DNA of 64,000 nucleotides from Microbacterium sp. LWO12-1.2 (GTDB lineage: Bacteria; Actinomycetota; Actinomycetes; Actinomycetales; Microbacteriaceae): NCBI RefSeq assembly GCF_040675875.1, contig NZ_JBEGII010000001.1:2666001-2730000 (forward strand). The letters run 5' to 3'. How positions within the stretch are numbered: position 1 is the stretch's first letter; each line of letters begins with the position of its first letter. This document shows, one piece after another, positions 33,263 through 41,272 of this stretch. Under the pieces are notes generated by a model that ran no database searches, had not been told where the DNA came from, and saw only the letters and a list, made by a program, of their open reading frames with translations. The translations under genes and the position numbers were made by a program.

Positions 33263-34039
33263 TCAGCGGTTCTCGAACCGGGGAGCACGCTTCTCGCGGA
33301 AGGCCGACATGCCCTCCTCCTGGTCGGCGGTGTCGAACAGCGCCGCGAATGCACGCTTCTCATGCGCGAGACCGTCGGCGAGCGTGGTCTCCATCGCGGC
33401 ATCCAGCGCGGCCTTCGCGGCGTACAACGACGGCAGGGACTTCGAGGCGATGGTCTCGGCGAGCGTGGTCGCCTCAGCCAGCAGCTCGGCCGCCGGAACC
33501 ACGCGCGACACCAGTCCGGCCCGCTCCGCCTCCTCCGCGCCCATGAACCGGCCGGAGAGCACCAACTCTGCCGCCTTGTAGTAGCCGACGGCGCGGATCA
33601 GTCGCTGCGTGCCGCCCATGCCGGGGATGACTCCGAGGTTGATCTCCGGCTGTCCGAACTTCGCCGTGTCGGCCGCGAGGATGATGTCACACATCATCGC
33701 GAGCTCGCACCCGCCACCGAGCGCGAAGCCGGAGACGGCGGCGATCACCGGGGTACGCACGGCCGCGAACGCATGCCAGACGCCGAAGTGGTCGGTCTCG
33801 AGCATCTCCGCGCCCGACATCCCCTCCATCTCCTTGATGTCGGCACCCGCCGCGAACGCCTTCTCGGATCCGGTGACGACGATCGCGCCCACACCATCGT
33901 GGGCGTCGAACGCGAGAGCGGCTGCGGTGACCTCGTCGGCCAGCCGACTGTTCAGCGCGTTCAGCGCTTCGGGGCGGTTGAGGGTGATCCACCCCACGCG
34001 CCCGCGCTGCTCGACCAGGATCGTCTCGTACTCGGTCAT
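33263..34039 (-). CDS. enoyl-CoA hydratase
   Basis: This 258-residue crotonase-fold hydratase has the oxyanion-hole segments [11 protein letters not shown] and [15 protein letters not shown] (about residues 98-112), with Glu residues in [17 protein letters not shown] matching the catalytic pair of enoyl-CoA hydratase. I use the ATG at 34039 (MTEYETIL); a longer frame to 34213 enters the next gene. It is the last gene of the minus-strand valine operon, 61 bp after mmsB, and probably hydrates methacrylyl-CoA. Broad short-chain specificity is possible. Confidence 0.9.
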   Translation of the reverse strand: MTEYETILVEQRGRVGWITLNRPEALNALNSRLADEVTAAALAFDAHDGVGAIVVTGSEKAFAAGADIKEMEGMSGAEMLETDHFGVWHAFAAVRTPVIAAVSGFALGGGCELAMMCDIILAADTAKFGQPEINLGVIPGMGGTQRLIRAVGYYKAAELVLSGRFMGAEEAERAGLVSRVVPAAELLAEATTLAETIASKSLPSLYAAKAALDAAMETTLADGLAHEKRAFAALFDTADQEEGMSAFREKRAPRFENR

Positions 34040-34100
34040 GTTCTTCCCGCCTCCACGTCGTCGTCTCTTCAGTATCGTCGCGACCGACCGCCAGGCACGA

Positions 34101-34988
34101 TCACACCCGGTCTTCGCGGATGTCGGTGATGATGCCGGAGAAGTCCCGACCCGCACCGTCACCGGCCGCGAACGCCGCGTAGATCCGCTGGGCGAGCCGG
34201 CCCATCTGCGCATCCGTCGCGGTCTGCTCGATCGCCTGCAGCGCGAGGCCGAGGTCCTTGGCCATCAGCGCTCCGGCGAATCCGGGCTGGTAGTCGCGGT
34301 TCGCCGGACTCGTGGGTACAGGGCCGGGAACCGGGCAGTTCGTCGTGATCGACCAGCACTGGCCCGAGGCCTGAGAGACCACGTCGAACAGCGCCTGGTG
34401 CTCGAGCCCGAGCCGCTCGCCGAGCACGAAGGCTTCGGCGACGGCGATCTGCGAGACCGCGAGCACCATGTTGTTGCACACCTTCGCGGCCTGGCCGAGG
34501 CCCGGCCCTCCGCAGTGCACGATTCGCTTTCCCATGGCCTCCAGCAGGGGCAACGCCGCGGCGAAGTCCTCATCAGCCCCGCCGACCATGAAGGCCAGAG
34601 TGCCGTTCTCGGCGCCGACCACTCCCCCCGACACAGGAGCATCGACGTTGCGGTGACCGGCGGCGATGGCGAGCGCGTGCGCGGCCCTGGCCTCGTCGAC
34701 GGCGATCGTCGAGGACTCGATGAAGAGGGTCCCCGGACGCGCTGCAGCGAGCAGCTCTCCCCGGTACGCGTCGATCACGTGCTTCCCCGCAGGGAACATC
34801 GTGATCACCACATCCGCGTCGGCCACGGCATCCGCTCCGCTCGCCGCGATCGGGATGCCGGCTTCGCCTGCGGCGGCGATCGCTGCAGGCACGAGGTCGA
34901 AGCCGTGCACCTCATGCCCGGCGACGACGAGGTTCTTCGCCATAGGCAGCCCCATGTGGCCGAGCCCGAGGAACGCGATGCGGGTCAT
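34101..34988 (-). CDS. mmsB: 3-hydroxyisobutyrate dehydrogenase
   Basis: This 295-residue beta-hydroxyacid dehydrogenase has the N-terminal Rossmann motif [24 protein letters not shown], the substrate signature [23 protein letters not shown] at about residue 118, and the catalytic Lys in [14 protein letters not shown]. It oxidises 3-hydroxyisobutyrate to methylmalonate semialdehyde in valine breakdown. It overlaps the acyl-CoA dehydrogenase by 4 bp, and mmsA, encoding the next enzyme, lies at the head of the operon. Confidence 0.93.
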   Translation of the reverse strand: MTRIAFLGLGHMGLPMAKNLVVAGHEVHGFDLVPAAIAAAGEAGIPIAASGADAVADADVVITMFPAGKHVIDAYRGELLAAARPGTLFIESSTIAVDEARAAHALAIAAGHRNVDAPVSGGVVGAENGTLAFMVGGADEDFAAALPLLEAMGKRIVHCGGPGLGQAAKVCNNMVLAVSQIAVAEAFVLGERLGLEHQALFDVVSQASGQCWSITTNCPVPGPVPTSPANRDYQPGFAGALMAKDLGLALQAIEQTATDAQMGRLAQRIYAAFAAGDGAGRDFSGIITDIREDRV

Positions 34989-36166
34989 GATGCGCTCCGC
35001 GCCGAGGCCGATCCGGCGGGCCGCAGCATTTCGCGTCCGACGATCAGCCGCATGATCTCGTTCGTCCCCTCCAGGATCTGATGCACCCTCAGATCGCGCA
35101 CCACCCGCTCGATGCCGTAGTCCTGCAGATAGCCGTAGCCGCCGTGCAGCTGCAGCGCCCGGTTGGCGACATCGAAGCCGGCGTCGGTCGCGAAGCGCTT
35201 GGCCATCGCGCAGCGCATCGTGGCGTCGGGGGCATGCGCGTCGACCGCTTCGGCGCCGTCGCGGACCATGAGCCGCGCGGCCTGCAGATCGGTGCGCATG
35301 TCGGCGATCGCGAACAGGATCGACTGCTTCTCGGCGAGGACCTCACCGAACGCCACCCGCTCGTGCACGTACTGCACGGCGCGGTCGAGGGCCCACTGCG
35401 CGCCCCCGAGCGAGCAGGCGGCGATGTTGAGTCGGCCGCCGTTCAACGCCGACATCGCGATGGCGAAGCCGCGTCCTTCCTCGCCGAGCAGCGCGGATGC
35501 CGGCACTCGCACGCCGTCGAGCACGACCTGCCGCGTGGGCTGGGCATGCCACCCCATCTTCTTCTCGGGAGCGCCGAAGCTCAGACCCTCGGCATCACCC
35601 GCCACCAGGAAGGCGCTGATGCCACGCGCGCCCGGCTCCCCGGTCCGCGCCATCACGACGTAGACCGCAGCCTCGCCTGCTCCGGAGATGAACTGCTTGA
35701 CCCCGGTCAGCACGTAGTCGTCACCGTCGCGGACCGCGCTCGTCGCGATGTTCGCGGCATCGGACCCCGCACCGGGCTCGGTGAGGCAGTACCCGCCGAA
35801 CTCCGACATCGCGGTCAGATCGGGCAGCCACCGAGCGATCTGCTCGTCGGTGCCGTACGTGTCGATCATCCAGACCACCATGTTGTGGATCGAGATGTAC
35901 GCCGCGACCGCGGGGTCGCCCTTGGCGAGCTCCTCGAAGATCGCGACGGTGTCGACGCGGGAGAGGCCAGTGCCGCCCGATTCTTCGCGCACATAGATGC
36001 CGCCGAGCCCCAGCTCTCCGCCCTTGCCCAGCGATTCGCGCGGGAAGATGTGCTTCTCGTCGCGCTCAGCGGCGAACGGGGCGAGCTCGGTCTCCGCGAA
36101 CTCGCGAACGGCCCCGAGGATCGCCTCGCGTTCCTCAGCGGTGGTGGCGGTGGTGGTCATGGTCAT
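34985..36166 (-). CDS. acyl-CoA dehydrogenase, probably isobutyryl-CoA type
   Basis: This 393-residue FAD acyl-CoA dehydrogenase has the family signatures GGYCLTEPGAGSDAANI (about residues 128-144) and the C-terminal LHGGYGYLQDYGIERVVRDLRVHQILEGTNEIMRLIVGREM, with the Glu in ILEGTNEI at the catalytic-base position usual for short-chain and isobutyryl-CoA dehydrogenases. Its setting between mmsA and mmsB points to isobutyryl-CoA to methacrylyl-CoA in valine catabolism. Electrons would go to the ETF at 30.2-32.0 kb. The start follows repeated ATG codons (MTMTTT), so 36166 or 36160 is possible. Confidence 0.92.
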   Translation of the reverse strand: MTMTTTATTAEEREAILGAVREFAETELAPFAAERDEKHIFPRESLGKGGELGLGGIYVREESGGTGLSRVDTVAIFEELAKGDPAVAAYISIHNMVVWMIDTYGTDEQIARWLPDLTAMSEFGGYCLTEPGAGSDAANIATSAVRDGDDYVLTGVKQFISGAGEAAVYVVMARTGEPGARGISAFLVAGDAEGLSFGAPEKKMGWHAQPTRQVVLDGVRVPASALLGEEGRGFAIAMSALNGGRLNIAACSLGGAQWALDRAVQYVHERVAFGEVLAEKQSILFAIADMRTDLQAARLMVRDGAEAVDAHAPDATMRCAMAKRFATDAGFDVANRALQLHGGYGYLQDYGIERVVRDLRVHQILEGTNEIMRLIVGREMLRPAGSASARSAS

Positions 36167-36180
36167 CGTGATTCCTTAGG

Positions 36181-36207
36181 AAGTGGGTCCGTGAGCCTGT
36201 CGGAGGG
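36181..36207. repeat. single copy of dispersed repeat between mmsA and acyl-CoA dehydrogenase
   Basis: GTGGGTCCGTGAGCCTGTCG followed by GAGGG matches the dispersed repeat core with two substitutions. It lies in the 59-bp gap between two co-transcribed genes, outside coding sequence. Confidence 0.7.
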
Positions 36208-36225
36208 ATGAACGCGTCGACGACG

Positions 36226-37725
36226 TCAGTGCATGGTGGGGATGACGAAGCTGGCGCCGTCGCGGATCCCCGACGGCCAGCGGCTCGTCACGGTCTTGGT
36301 CTTGGTGTAGAAGCGGAAGGCGTCGGTGCCGTGCTGGTTCAGGTCACCGAAGCCACTGCGCTTCCATCCACCGAACGTGTAGTACGCGATCGGCACGGGG
36401 ATCGGCACGTTGACCCCGACCATCCCGACCTCGACTCGGGCGGCGAAGTCCCTGGCGGCGTCGCCGTCGCGGGTGAAGATCGCCACGCCGTTCCCGTACT
36501 CGTGCTCGGAGGCCATCCGCAACGCCTCTTCGTAGTCGGCGGCGCGGGCGATCACCAGCACCGGTCCGAAGATCTCCTCGCGGTAGATCGCCATCTCGGT
36601 GGTGACGTGGTCGAACAGGGTCGGGCCGAGGTAGAAACCCTCCTCGTGCCCCGGCACGGAGAACCCTCGACCGTCGGCGAGCAGCGTCGCCCCCTCGTCG
36701 ACTCCCTGCTGGATGTATCCTTCGACCCGCTGCACCGCCGCACGCGTCACGAGCGGGCCGTAATCGACGTCGGCGGCGAGCGAGGGTCCGACGCGCAGCT
36801 GCGCGACGCGTTCGGTGAGTTTCGCCGCCAGTGCATCCGCCGTCTGCTGGCCGACGGGGACGGCGACCGAGATCGCCATGCAGCGCTCTCCCGCCGAGCC
36901 GTAGCCCGCGCCGATCAGGGCGTCCGCCGCCTGGTCGAGGTCGGCATCCGGCATCACGATCATGTGGTTCTTGGCCCCGCCGAAGCACTGCGCGCGCTTG
37001 CCGTGCGCCGCGGCGGTGGCGTAGATGTACTCCGCGATGGGCGTCGAACCGACGAAGCCGACCGCACGGATCCGGTCGTCGGTGAGGAGCGTGTCGACGG
37101 CCTCCTTGTCGCCGTGCACGACGTTGAGGATGCCGGCGGGGAGTCCCGCCTCGAGGAACAGCTCGGCCAGGCGCACCGGCACCGAGGGGTCGCGCTCGCT
37201 GGGCTTCAGCACGACGGCGTTGCCGGCGGCGAGCGCGGGGCCGGCCTTCCACAGCGGGATCATCGCAGGGAAGTTGAACGGGGTGATCGCGGCGACGACC
37301 CCGAGCGGCTGCCGCATCGAGTAGACGTCGATCCCGGCACCCGCGCCGGTCGAGTACTCCCCCTTCAGCAGGTGCGGGGCTCCCGCGGAGAACTCGATGA
37401 CCTCGAGACCGCGCTGGATATCGCCCTTCGCGTCATCGACGGTCTTGCCGTGCTCGCTGGCGAGGAGCTCGGCCAGCGGAGTCATCTCACGCTGCACGAG
37501 ATCGAGGAAGCGCAGCAGCACGCGGGCCCGCTTCTGCGGGTTGGTCGCGGCCCAGGCGGGCTGGGCGGCTTCGGCGTCGGCGATCACGGCGCGGACCTCG
37601 TCGGCCGAGGCGAGCGGCACCTGGGCCTGCACGGCGCCCGTGCTGGGGTCGAACACGTCGGCGAAGCGTCCGTCATCCGGCGTGAGATGCGATCCGCCCA
37701 CGAAGTGCGGGATAGTACGAGTCAT
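36226..37725 (-). CDS. mmsA: methylmalonate-semialdehyde dehydrogenase (CoA-acylating)
   Basis: This 499-residue CoA-dependent aldehyde dehydrogenase converts methylmalonate semialdehyde (valine) or malonate semialdehyde to propionyl-CoA or acetyl-CoA. Family-specific blocks are MRQPLGVVAAITPFNFPAMIP, QCFGGAKNHMIVMPDAD and the catalytic Cys in GSAGERCMAIS; the AKNHM segment replaces the usual catalytic-Glu motif, as in all MMSDHs. First gene of the valine operon mmsA-acyl-CoA dehydrogenase-mmsB-enoyl-CoA hydratase. A palindromic site lies about 64-81 bp upstream. Confidence 0.94.
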   Translation of the reverse strand: MTRTIPHFVGGSHLTPDDGRFADVFDPSTGAVQAQVPLASADEVRAVIADAEAAQPAWAATNPQKRARVLLRFLDLVQREMTPLAELLASEHGKTVDDAKGDIQRGLEVIEFSAGAPHLLKGEYSTGAGAGIDVYSMRQPLGVVAAITPFNFPAMIPLWKAGPALAAGNAVVLKPSERDPSVPVRLAELFLEAGLPAGILNVVHGDKEAVDTLLTDDRIRAVGFVGSTPIAEYIYATAAAHGKRAQCFGGAKNHMIVMPDADLDQAADALIGAGYGSAGERCMAISVAVPVGQQTADALAAKLTERVAQLRVGPSLAADVDYGPLVTRAAVQRVEGYIQQGVDEGATLLADGRGFSVPGHEEGFYLGPTLFDHVTTEMAIYREEIFGPVLVIARAADYEEALRMASEHEYGNGVAIFTRDGDAARDFAARVEVGMVGVNVPIPVPIAYYTFGGWKRSGFGDLNQHGTDAFRFYTKTKTVTSRWPSGIRDGASFVIPTMH

Positions 37726-37788
37726 TTTGTGACGTCCCTCCGTGCCGTCATTGGCACTATGACGATTTTACTCTGACATCCGGAGATT

Positions 37789-37806
37789 TACTAGGACGTC
37801 CATGTA
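37789..37806. promoter_or_regulatory. candidate operator upstream of mmsA
   Basis: TACTAGGACGTCCATGTA is an 18-bp imperfect palindrome (14 of 18 symmetric) centred on GGACGTCC, in an AT-rich stretch upstream of mmsA. Its size fits a TetR- or GntR-type dimer site. No regulator gene adjoins, so the protein is unknown. Confidence 0.45.
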
Positions 37807-37962
37807 TTTAACGAATCGAGGGTGTTCTCCACGCGTTCACCCCGCGTCCACATCGATCGATTACAACTGCAGATGCGCGGAGAGACTCAGACCGGATCGG
37901 GTAGTCACAGGTTTCCGCGCCGCGGTGAGCGGATCACGCTCCCGCAGCGGTCCCGCACCGCA

Positions 37963-37996
37963 AAGACCCCCGCCGAATCGGGTCGGCGGGGGTCTT
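37963..37996 (-). terminator. rho-independent terminator of the thiolase gene
   Basis: AAGACCCCCGCCGA (37963-37976) pairs perfectly with 37983-37996 around a 6-nt loop. It is 33 bp downstream of the thiolase stop on the minus strand and ends in TCTTT on that strand. This is the most canonical intrinsic terminator in the window. Confidence 0.85.
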
Positions 37997-38028
37997 CTCT
38001 GCGTGGAGTCAGGCGCGGATGCCGTCGC

Positions 38029-39213
38029 TCACAGCCGCTCGATGATCGTGGCGTTCGCCATTCCGCCACCCTCGCACATGGTCTGGAGACCGAATCGGCC
38101 GCCGGTCGCCTCGAGGTGGTCGATGAGGGTGCCGAGGAGCCGCGTCCCGGAGGAGCCCAGCGCGTGACCGAGTGCGATCGCACCCCCGCGCGGGTTGAGC
38201 CTCGTCTCGTCGGCGCCGAGCTCGGCTGCCCAGGCCAGCGGCACAGAGGCGAATGCCTCGTTGACCTCGTACGCGTCGAGATCGTCGATCGTGAGTCCGG
38301 CGCGCTCCAGGATCCGCCGAGTCGCCGGAATGGGGCCGGTGAGCATCATGAGGGGATCGTCGCCCACGACGGAGAAGGCGTGGAACCGGGCGCGGGGCGT
38401 GAGCCCGAGAGCCGCGGCGCGCTCAGCGCTCATCAGCAGCGCCGCGGACGCCCCGTCGGTCAGCGGAGAGGAGTTGCCCGGGGTGATGCGCCAGTCCAGG
38501 TCGGGGAAGCGCGTCGCCAGGGCGTCGGTGCGGAACGCGGGCGAGAGTGCGGCGAGCCCCTCCGCGGTGGTTCCCGCGCGGACGGTCTCATCCGACACCG
38601 CCTCCGGCGCCTCCGGCACGGCGATCGTCGTCCTGTCGAAGAACCCCTCGGCCCACGCCGCAGCCGAGCGGCGATGCGACTCCGTGGCATAGGTGTCGAG
38701 CTGCTCTCGGCTGAGCCCCCAGCGCTGGGCGATCAGCTCGGCGGAGACTCCCTGGTTCACGAGACCGTCGGGGTATCGGGCCCGCAGCCGCGGTGAAATC
38801 GGAGTTCCCCCTGCCGCGGACGACCCCAGCGGGACGCGACTCATCGACTCGACCCCTCCGGCGATCACGATGTCATACGCGCCGGCGATGATCCCCTGGG
38901 CGGCGATGTGCACCGCCTGCTGGCTCGATCCGCACTGCCGATCGATCGTCGATGCGGGCACGCTCTCATCGAAGCCCGCCGCGAGCACCGCCTGCCGCCC
39001 GATGTTCATCGACTGCTCGCCGACCTGGCTCACGCATCCCAGCAGCACGTCGTCGATCTGCCTCGACTCCAGACCGTTCCGTTCGAGGAGCGCCGTGAGC
39101 ACCCCCGCGGCGAGGTCGATCGGATGCACGCCGGAGAGCGCACCCCCCACCTTCCCTCGCCCGACCGGTGTGCGGACGACATCGACCAGGACCGCTTCAC
39201 TGCGTGTGCTCAT
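38029..39213 (-). CDS. acetyl-CoA acyltransferase (thiolase)
   Basis: This 394-residue thiolase has the nucleophilic Cys in STIDRQCGSSQQAVHIAAQ (about residue 93), the active-site His in NPRGGAIALGHALGSSGTR, and the second Cys in QTMCEGGGMANATI. This is a degradative 3-ketoacyl-CoA thiolase type; chain-length preference is unclear. CAGAAT on the minus strand ends 6 nt before the ATG, although GGGGAG abuts the start. It has its own terminator and is separate from the valine operon downstream, but complements it in acyl-CoA oxidation. Confidence 0.93.
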   Translation of the reverse strand: MSTRSEAVLVDVVRTPVGRGKVGGALSGVHPIDLAAGVLTALLERNGLESRQIDDVLLGCVSQVGEQSMNIGRQAVLAAGFDESVPASTIDRQCGSSQQAVHIAAQGIIAGAYDIVIAGGVESMSRVPLGSSAAGGTPISPRLRARYPDGLVNQGVSAELIAQRWGLSREQLDTYATESHRRSAAAWAEGFFDRTTIAVPEAPEAVSDETVRAGTTAEGLAALSPAFRTDALATRFPDLDWRITPGNSSPLTDGASAALLMSAERAAALGLTPRARFHAFSVVGDDPLMMLTGPIPATRRILERAGLTIDDLDAYEVNEAFASVPLAWAAELGADETRLNPRGGAIALGHALGSSGTRLLGTLIDHLEATGGRFGLQTMCEGGGMANATIIERL

Positions 39214-39253
39214 CTCCCCATTCTGCGCCCGCGCACCGGCACGGGCGCAGAAG

Positions 39254-39910
39254 TCAGGAGTCCTGCTGGACGAAGCCGTCTTCGACGGCCCGGCGGAACA
39301 GGTCGACCTTGGTGAGGGCAGGACGGCCGACGGCGGCGTACTTCACCCGGATGCGCCGAATGTGATCGAGTACGGTCTCCCGTGACACGAACAGCGTCTG
39401 GGCCACCCGCTCCGCCGTCTCGCCCGCGGCGTACAGGGCGAGCACCTCGCCCTCCCTCGTCGACAGATTGACGCGCGCGACCGCTGACTCTCCTCTGCCG
39501 ATCCGCGCGGCCCAGTCCGCGCCGGCGGCGAGCTGACCGCGCGCCGCCGCCCGCAGGGTGGCGACGAGCTGCGGCGCCTCGTCCGACTTCTTGACCATCC
39601 CGACGGCCCCTGCTCTGGCCGCCTCGCGGATGAGCCCGATCTGCTCATCCGCGGCATACGCCAGCACCCGCGCTCCGGTCCAGGACAGCGCCGCGATATT
39701 CTGCGCCGGTGTCGATCCGTCCGACAGCGTCAGTCCGAGCAGGATGACATCCATCCGCTGCCGGAATGCGACGAGTTCGGCCACCGTCTTGCCCACGGCG
39801 ACCACGTGTAGACCGGGATGACCGTTGACGATCGCCGTCGTGCCCAGCAGCATCGCCCGATGGTCATCGATGATCCCGACGCACACGACCATACGACTTT
39901 CGTTCCCCAA
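39254..39910 (-). CDS. LuxR-type response-regulator-like protein with degenerate receiver
   Basis: This 218-residue protein has a receiver-like domain (residues about 8-125) and a LuxR/NarL helix-turn-helix (about 147-205, LSTREGEVLALYAAGETAERVAQTLFVSRETVLDHIRRI). The acidic pocket IIDDHR (D15, D16) is kept, but the phospho-acceptor position is Gly59 in DVILLGLTLSDG where DVVLLDLxLPDG is expected. The switch Thr/Ser is also replaced (RVLAYAADE). It is therefore unlikely to be activated by normal phosphorylation. No histidine kinase is nearby. Its place downstream of the pilus operon on the same strand suggests a role in pilus control, unproven. Residue 7 (Met) is an alternative start. Confidence 0.85.
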   Translation of the reverse strand: MGNESRMVVCVGIIDDHRAMLLGTTAIVNGHPGLHVVAVGKTVAELVAFRQRMDVILLGLTLSDGSTPAQNIAALSWTGARVLAYAADEQIGLIREAARAGAVGMVKKSDEAPQLVATLRAAARGQLAAGADWAARIGRGESAVARVNLSTREGEVLALYAAGETAERVAQTLFVSRETVLDHIRRIRVKYAAVGRPALTKVDLFRRAVEDGFVQQDS

Positions 39911-39990
39911 ATTGCTCCTACTTCCTCCGGCATTCTTCGCCGCGTGCGTCCCACGATCTCCCCCTGCACGCGCCTCCCCTCAACGACAGA

Positions 39991-40023
39991 GGGCTGCGAG
40001 GAGATGCCTTCCCCGCAGCCCTG
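39991..40023 (-). terminator. hairpin downstream of the sortase gene
   Basis: AGGGCTGCG (39991-39999) and CGCAGCCCT (40015-40023) form a 9-bp stem with a 15-nt loop. It lies 115 bp past the sortase stop and before the response-regulator gene, so it probably ends the pilus operon. The rest of the 227-bp gap (39911-40137) shows no gene. Confidence 0.55.
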
Positions 40024-40137
40024 AGGCCCCCCGGGGAGGAAGGGTCCCTCATGGCGGTCGTGACCGCCACCATCGGGTCTACCCGCCGTCAGGACACCCC
40101 CGCAAGGAACGCGGCAGCAATCCCCCGCAAGTAGGGG

Positions 40138-41103
40138 TCACTGCTCAGACATACGGCACGTATCCCTCCGATCTGGGTCGTCAGCATCAGCTCTCGACCG
40201 CGCGCTCGATGCCGAGCTCCGCCAGGCGTACACACCGATCAGCAGCAGAGCGCCGCCGTACGCGGGGAGCCACCAGGGGAAGCCCGCTCCTCCCGCTCCC
40301 TCCTCGGCGGCACGCGCGGATGCCGGCGGCGTCGGCGTGACTCGCTCTCCGGTGACGAGTATCCGATGCGAGTTGATCCCGAGCGGCGTGCACGTCACCA
40401 GCGTGACCAGATCCCGGTCGGCCTCCTGCCGCAGGGCCAGCGTGTCGGACGGCGCGACGACGGCGACATCCACCACCTCGTAGGTGAGTGCTTCGCCGAA
40501 GGTCGTGACCGTGAATCGGTCGCCGGCACGCAGCCGGTCGAGATCGGTGAACATCACGGCGTCGGCGAGCCCGCGGTGCGCCGTGATCACGGCATGCGTG
40601 CTCGCACCCCCGACCGGGAGCGATGTGCCTTCCAGATGCCCGGCTCCGCGCAGCAGCGTCGCATCATCCGTGCCGTGGAACACCGGCAGGTCCACAGCGA
40701 TGGAGGGGATCTGGATGCGCGACATCACCCCGTTGCGGGTGCGCAGGATCTGGTCGTACTCGAAGCCGGCCGCCGACGCCGAGTCGCTCGTGGGCACGTT
40801 CTCGCCCGCTCCGACCAGCGCGCCGGCAGACAGCGCCGCGTTGTACCGGCGGGCTTCGGCGAGCTGCTCCGCGGCACCAGGGTCGGCGTCATCCACGTCA
40901 CCCTGGTATTCATCGACGATCAACGCCTGGTTGTACGCCGAGAGCCAGGTCGCGGCGGGCGAGTAGACCAGAACGGTCGCGCCCACCACCGCTGCCGCGA
41001 CGATGACGAGCAGGAGAGGGTCCGCGCGCCGACGCGCCGCAGCCCGCCCGGCCGAGCCATCGCGCTGCGACGGCGGGCCCGGAGCGCGTGCACTGCGCCT
41101 CAT
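40138..41103 (-). CDS. pilus-assembly sortase, class C type
   Basis: This 321-residue membrane transpeptidase cross-links LPxTG pilins. It has an N-terminal helix (LLLVIVAAAVVGATVLVY), the catalytic domain at about residues 120-260 with His in HAVITAHRGL, Cys in LVTLVTCTPLGINSHRILVTGER, which also supplies the Arg, and a second C-terminal helix (PWWLPAYGGALLLIGVYAW). Two membrane segments and two adjacent LPFTG proteins indicate class C. The DPW/DPF lid motif common in class C enzymes is not evident; the corresponding region reads GFEYDQILRTRNG. AGGGA precedes the ATG at 41103. Confidence 0.9.
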   Translation of the reverse strand: MRRSARAPGPPSQRDGSAGRAAARRRADPLLLVIVAAAVVGATVLVYSPAATWLSAYNQALIVDEYQGDVDDADPGAAEQLAEARRYNAALSAGALVGAGENVPTSDSASAAGFEYDQILRTRNGVMSRIQIPSIAVDLPVFHGTDDATLLRGAGHLEGTSLPVGGASTHAVITAHRGLADAVMFTDLDRLRAGDRFTVTTFGEALTYEVVDVAVVAPSDTLALRQEADRDLVTLVTCTPLGINSHRILVTGERVTPTPPASARAAEEGAGGAGFPWWLPAYGGALLLIGVYAWRSSASSARSRADADDPDRRDTCRMSEQ

Positions 41104-41120
41104 CTTCCCTGACCCCGCAG

Positions 41121-41155
41121 GGGTGCCGGAGACACAGCATTGTGTTCCGGCACCC
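41121..41155 (-). promoter_or_regulatory. strong hairpin between pilin and sortase genes (attenuator candidate)
   Basis: GGGTGCCGGAGACACA (41121-41136) pairs with 41141-41155 around a GCAT loop, a 15-bp stem with one bulged G. It sits 118 bp after the pilin stop and 17 bp before the sortase ATG on the minus strand. With no U-tract it may act as partial terminator or mRNA-stability element keeping sortase below pilin. Confidence 0.55.
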
Positions 41156-41272
41156 TGGTGCGCGCCACACCCCAGGAGCGGCGACCCGACACCGCTCTGC
41201 GGCGCGCACCGGGACCGGAGCGATGGCTCGACGCCACCGGCTCCGGCGTTCGGGGACTCAGGTCGGTGCCGA

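Larger units (their letters stand above)
37726..38028. other. 303-bp intergenic region upstream of mmsA
   Basis: No gene is supported here. It holds the thiolase terminator (37963-37996), a candidate mmsA operator (37789-37806) and an AT-rich patch at about 37760-37815 that probably contains the mmsA promoter, though I cannot pick a -35/-10 pair with confidence. Confidence 0.6.
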
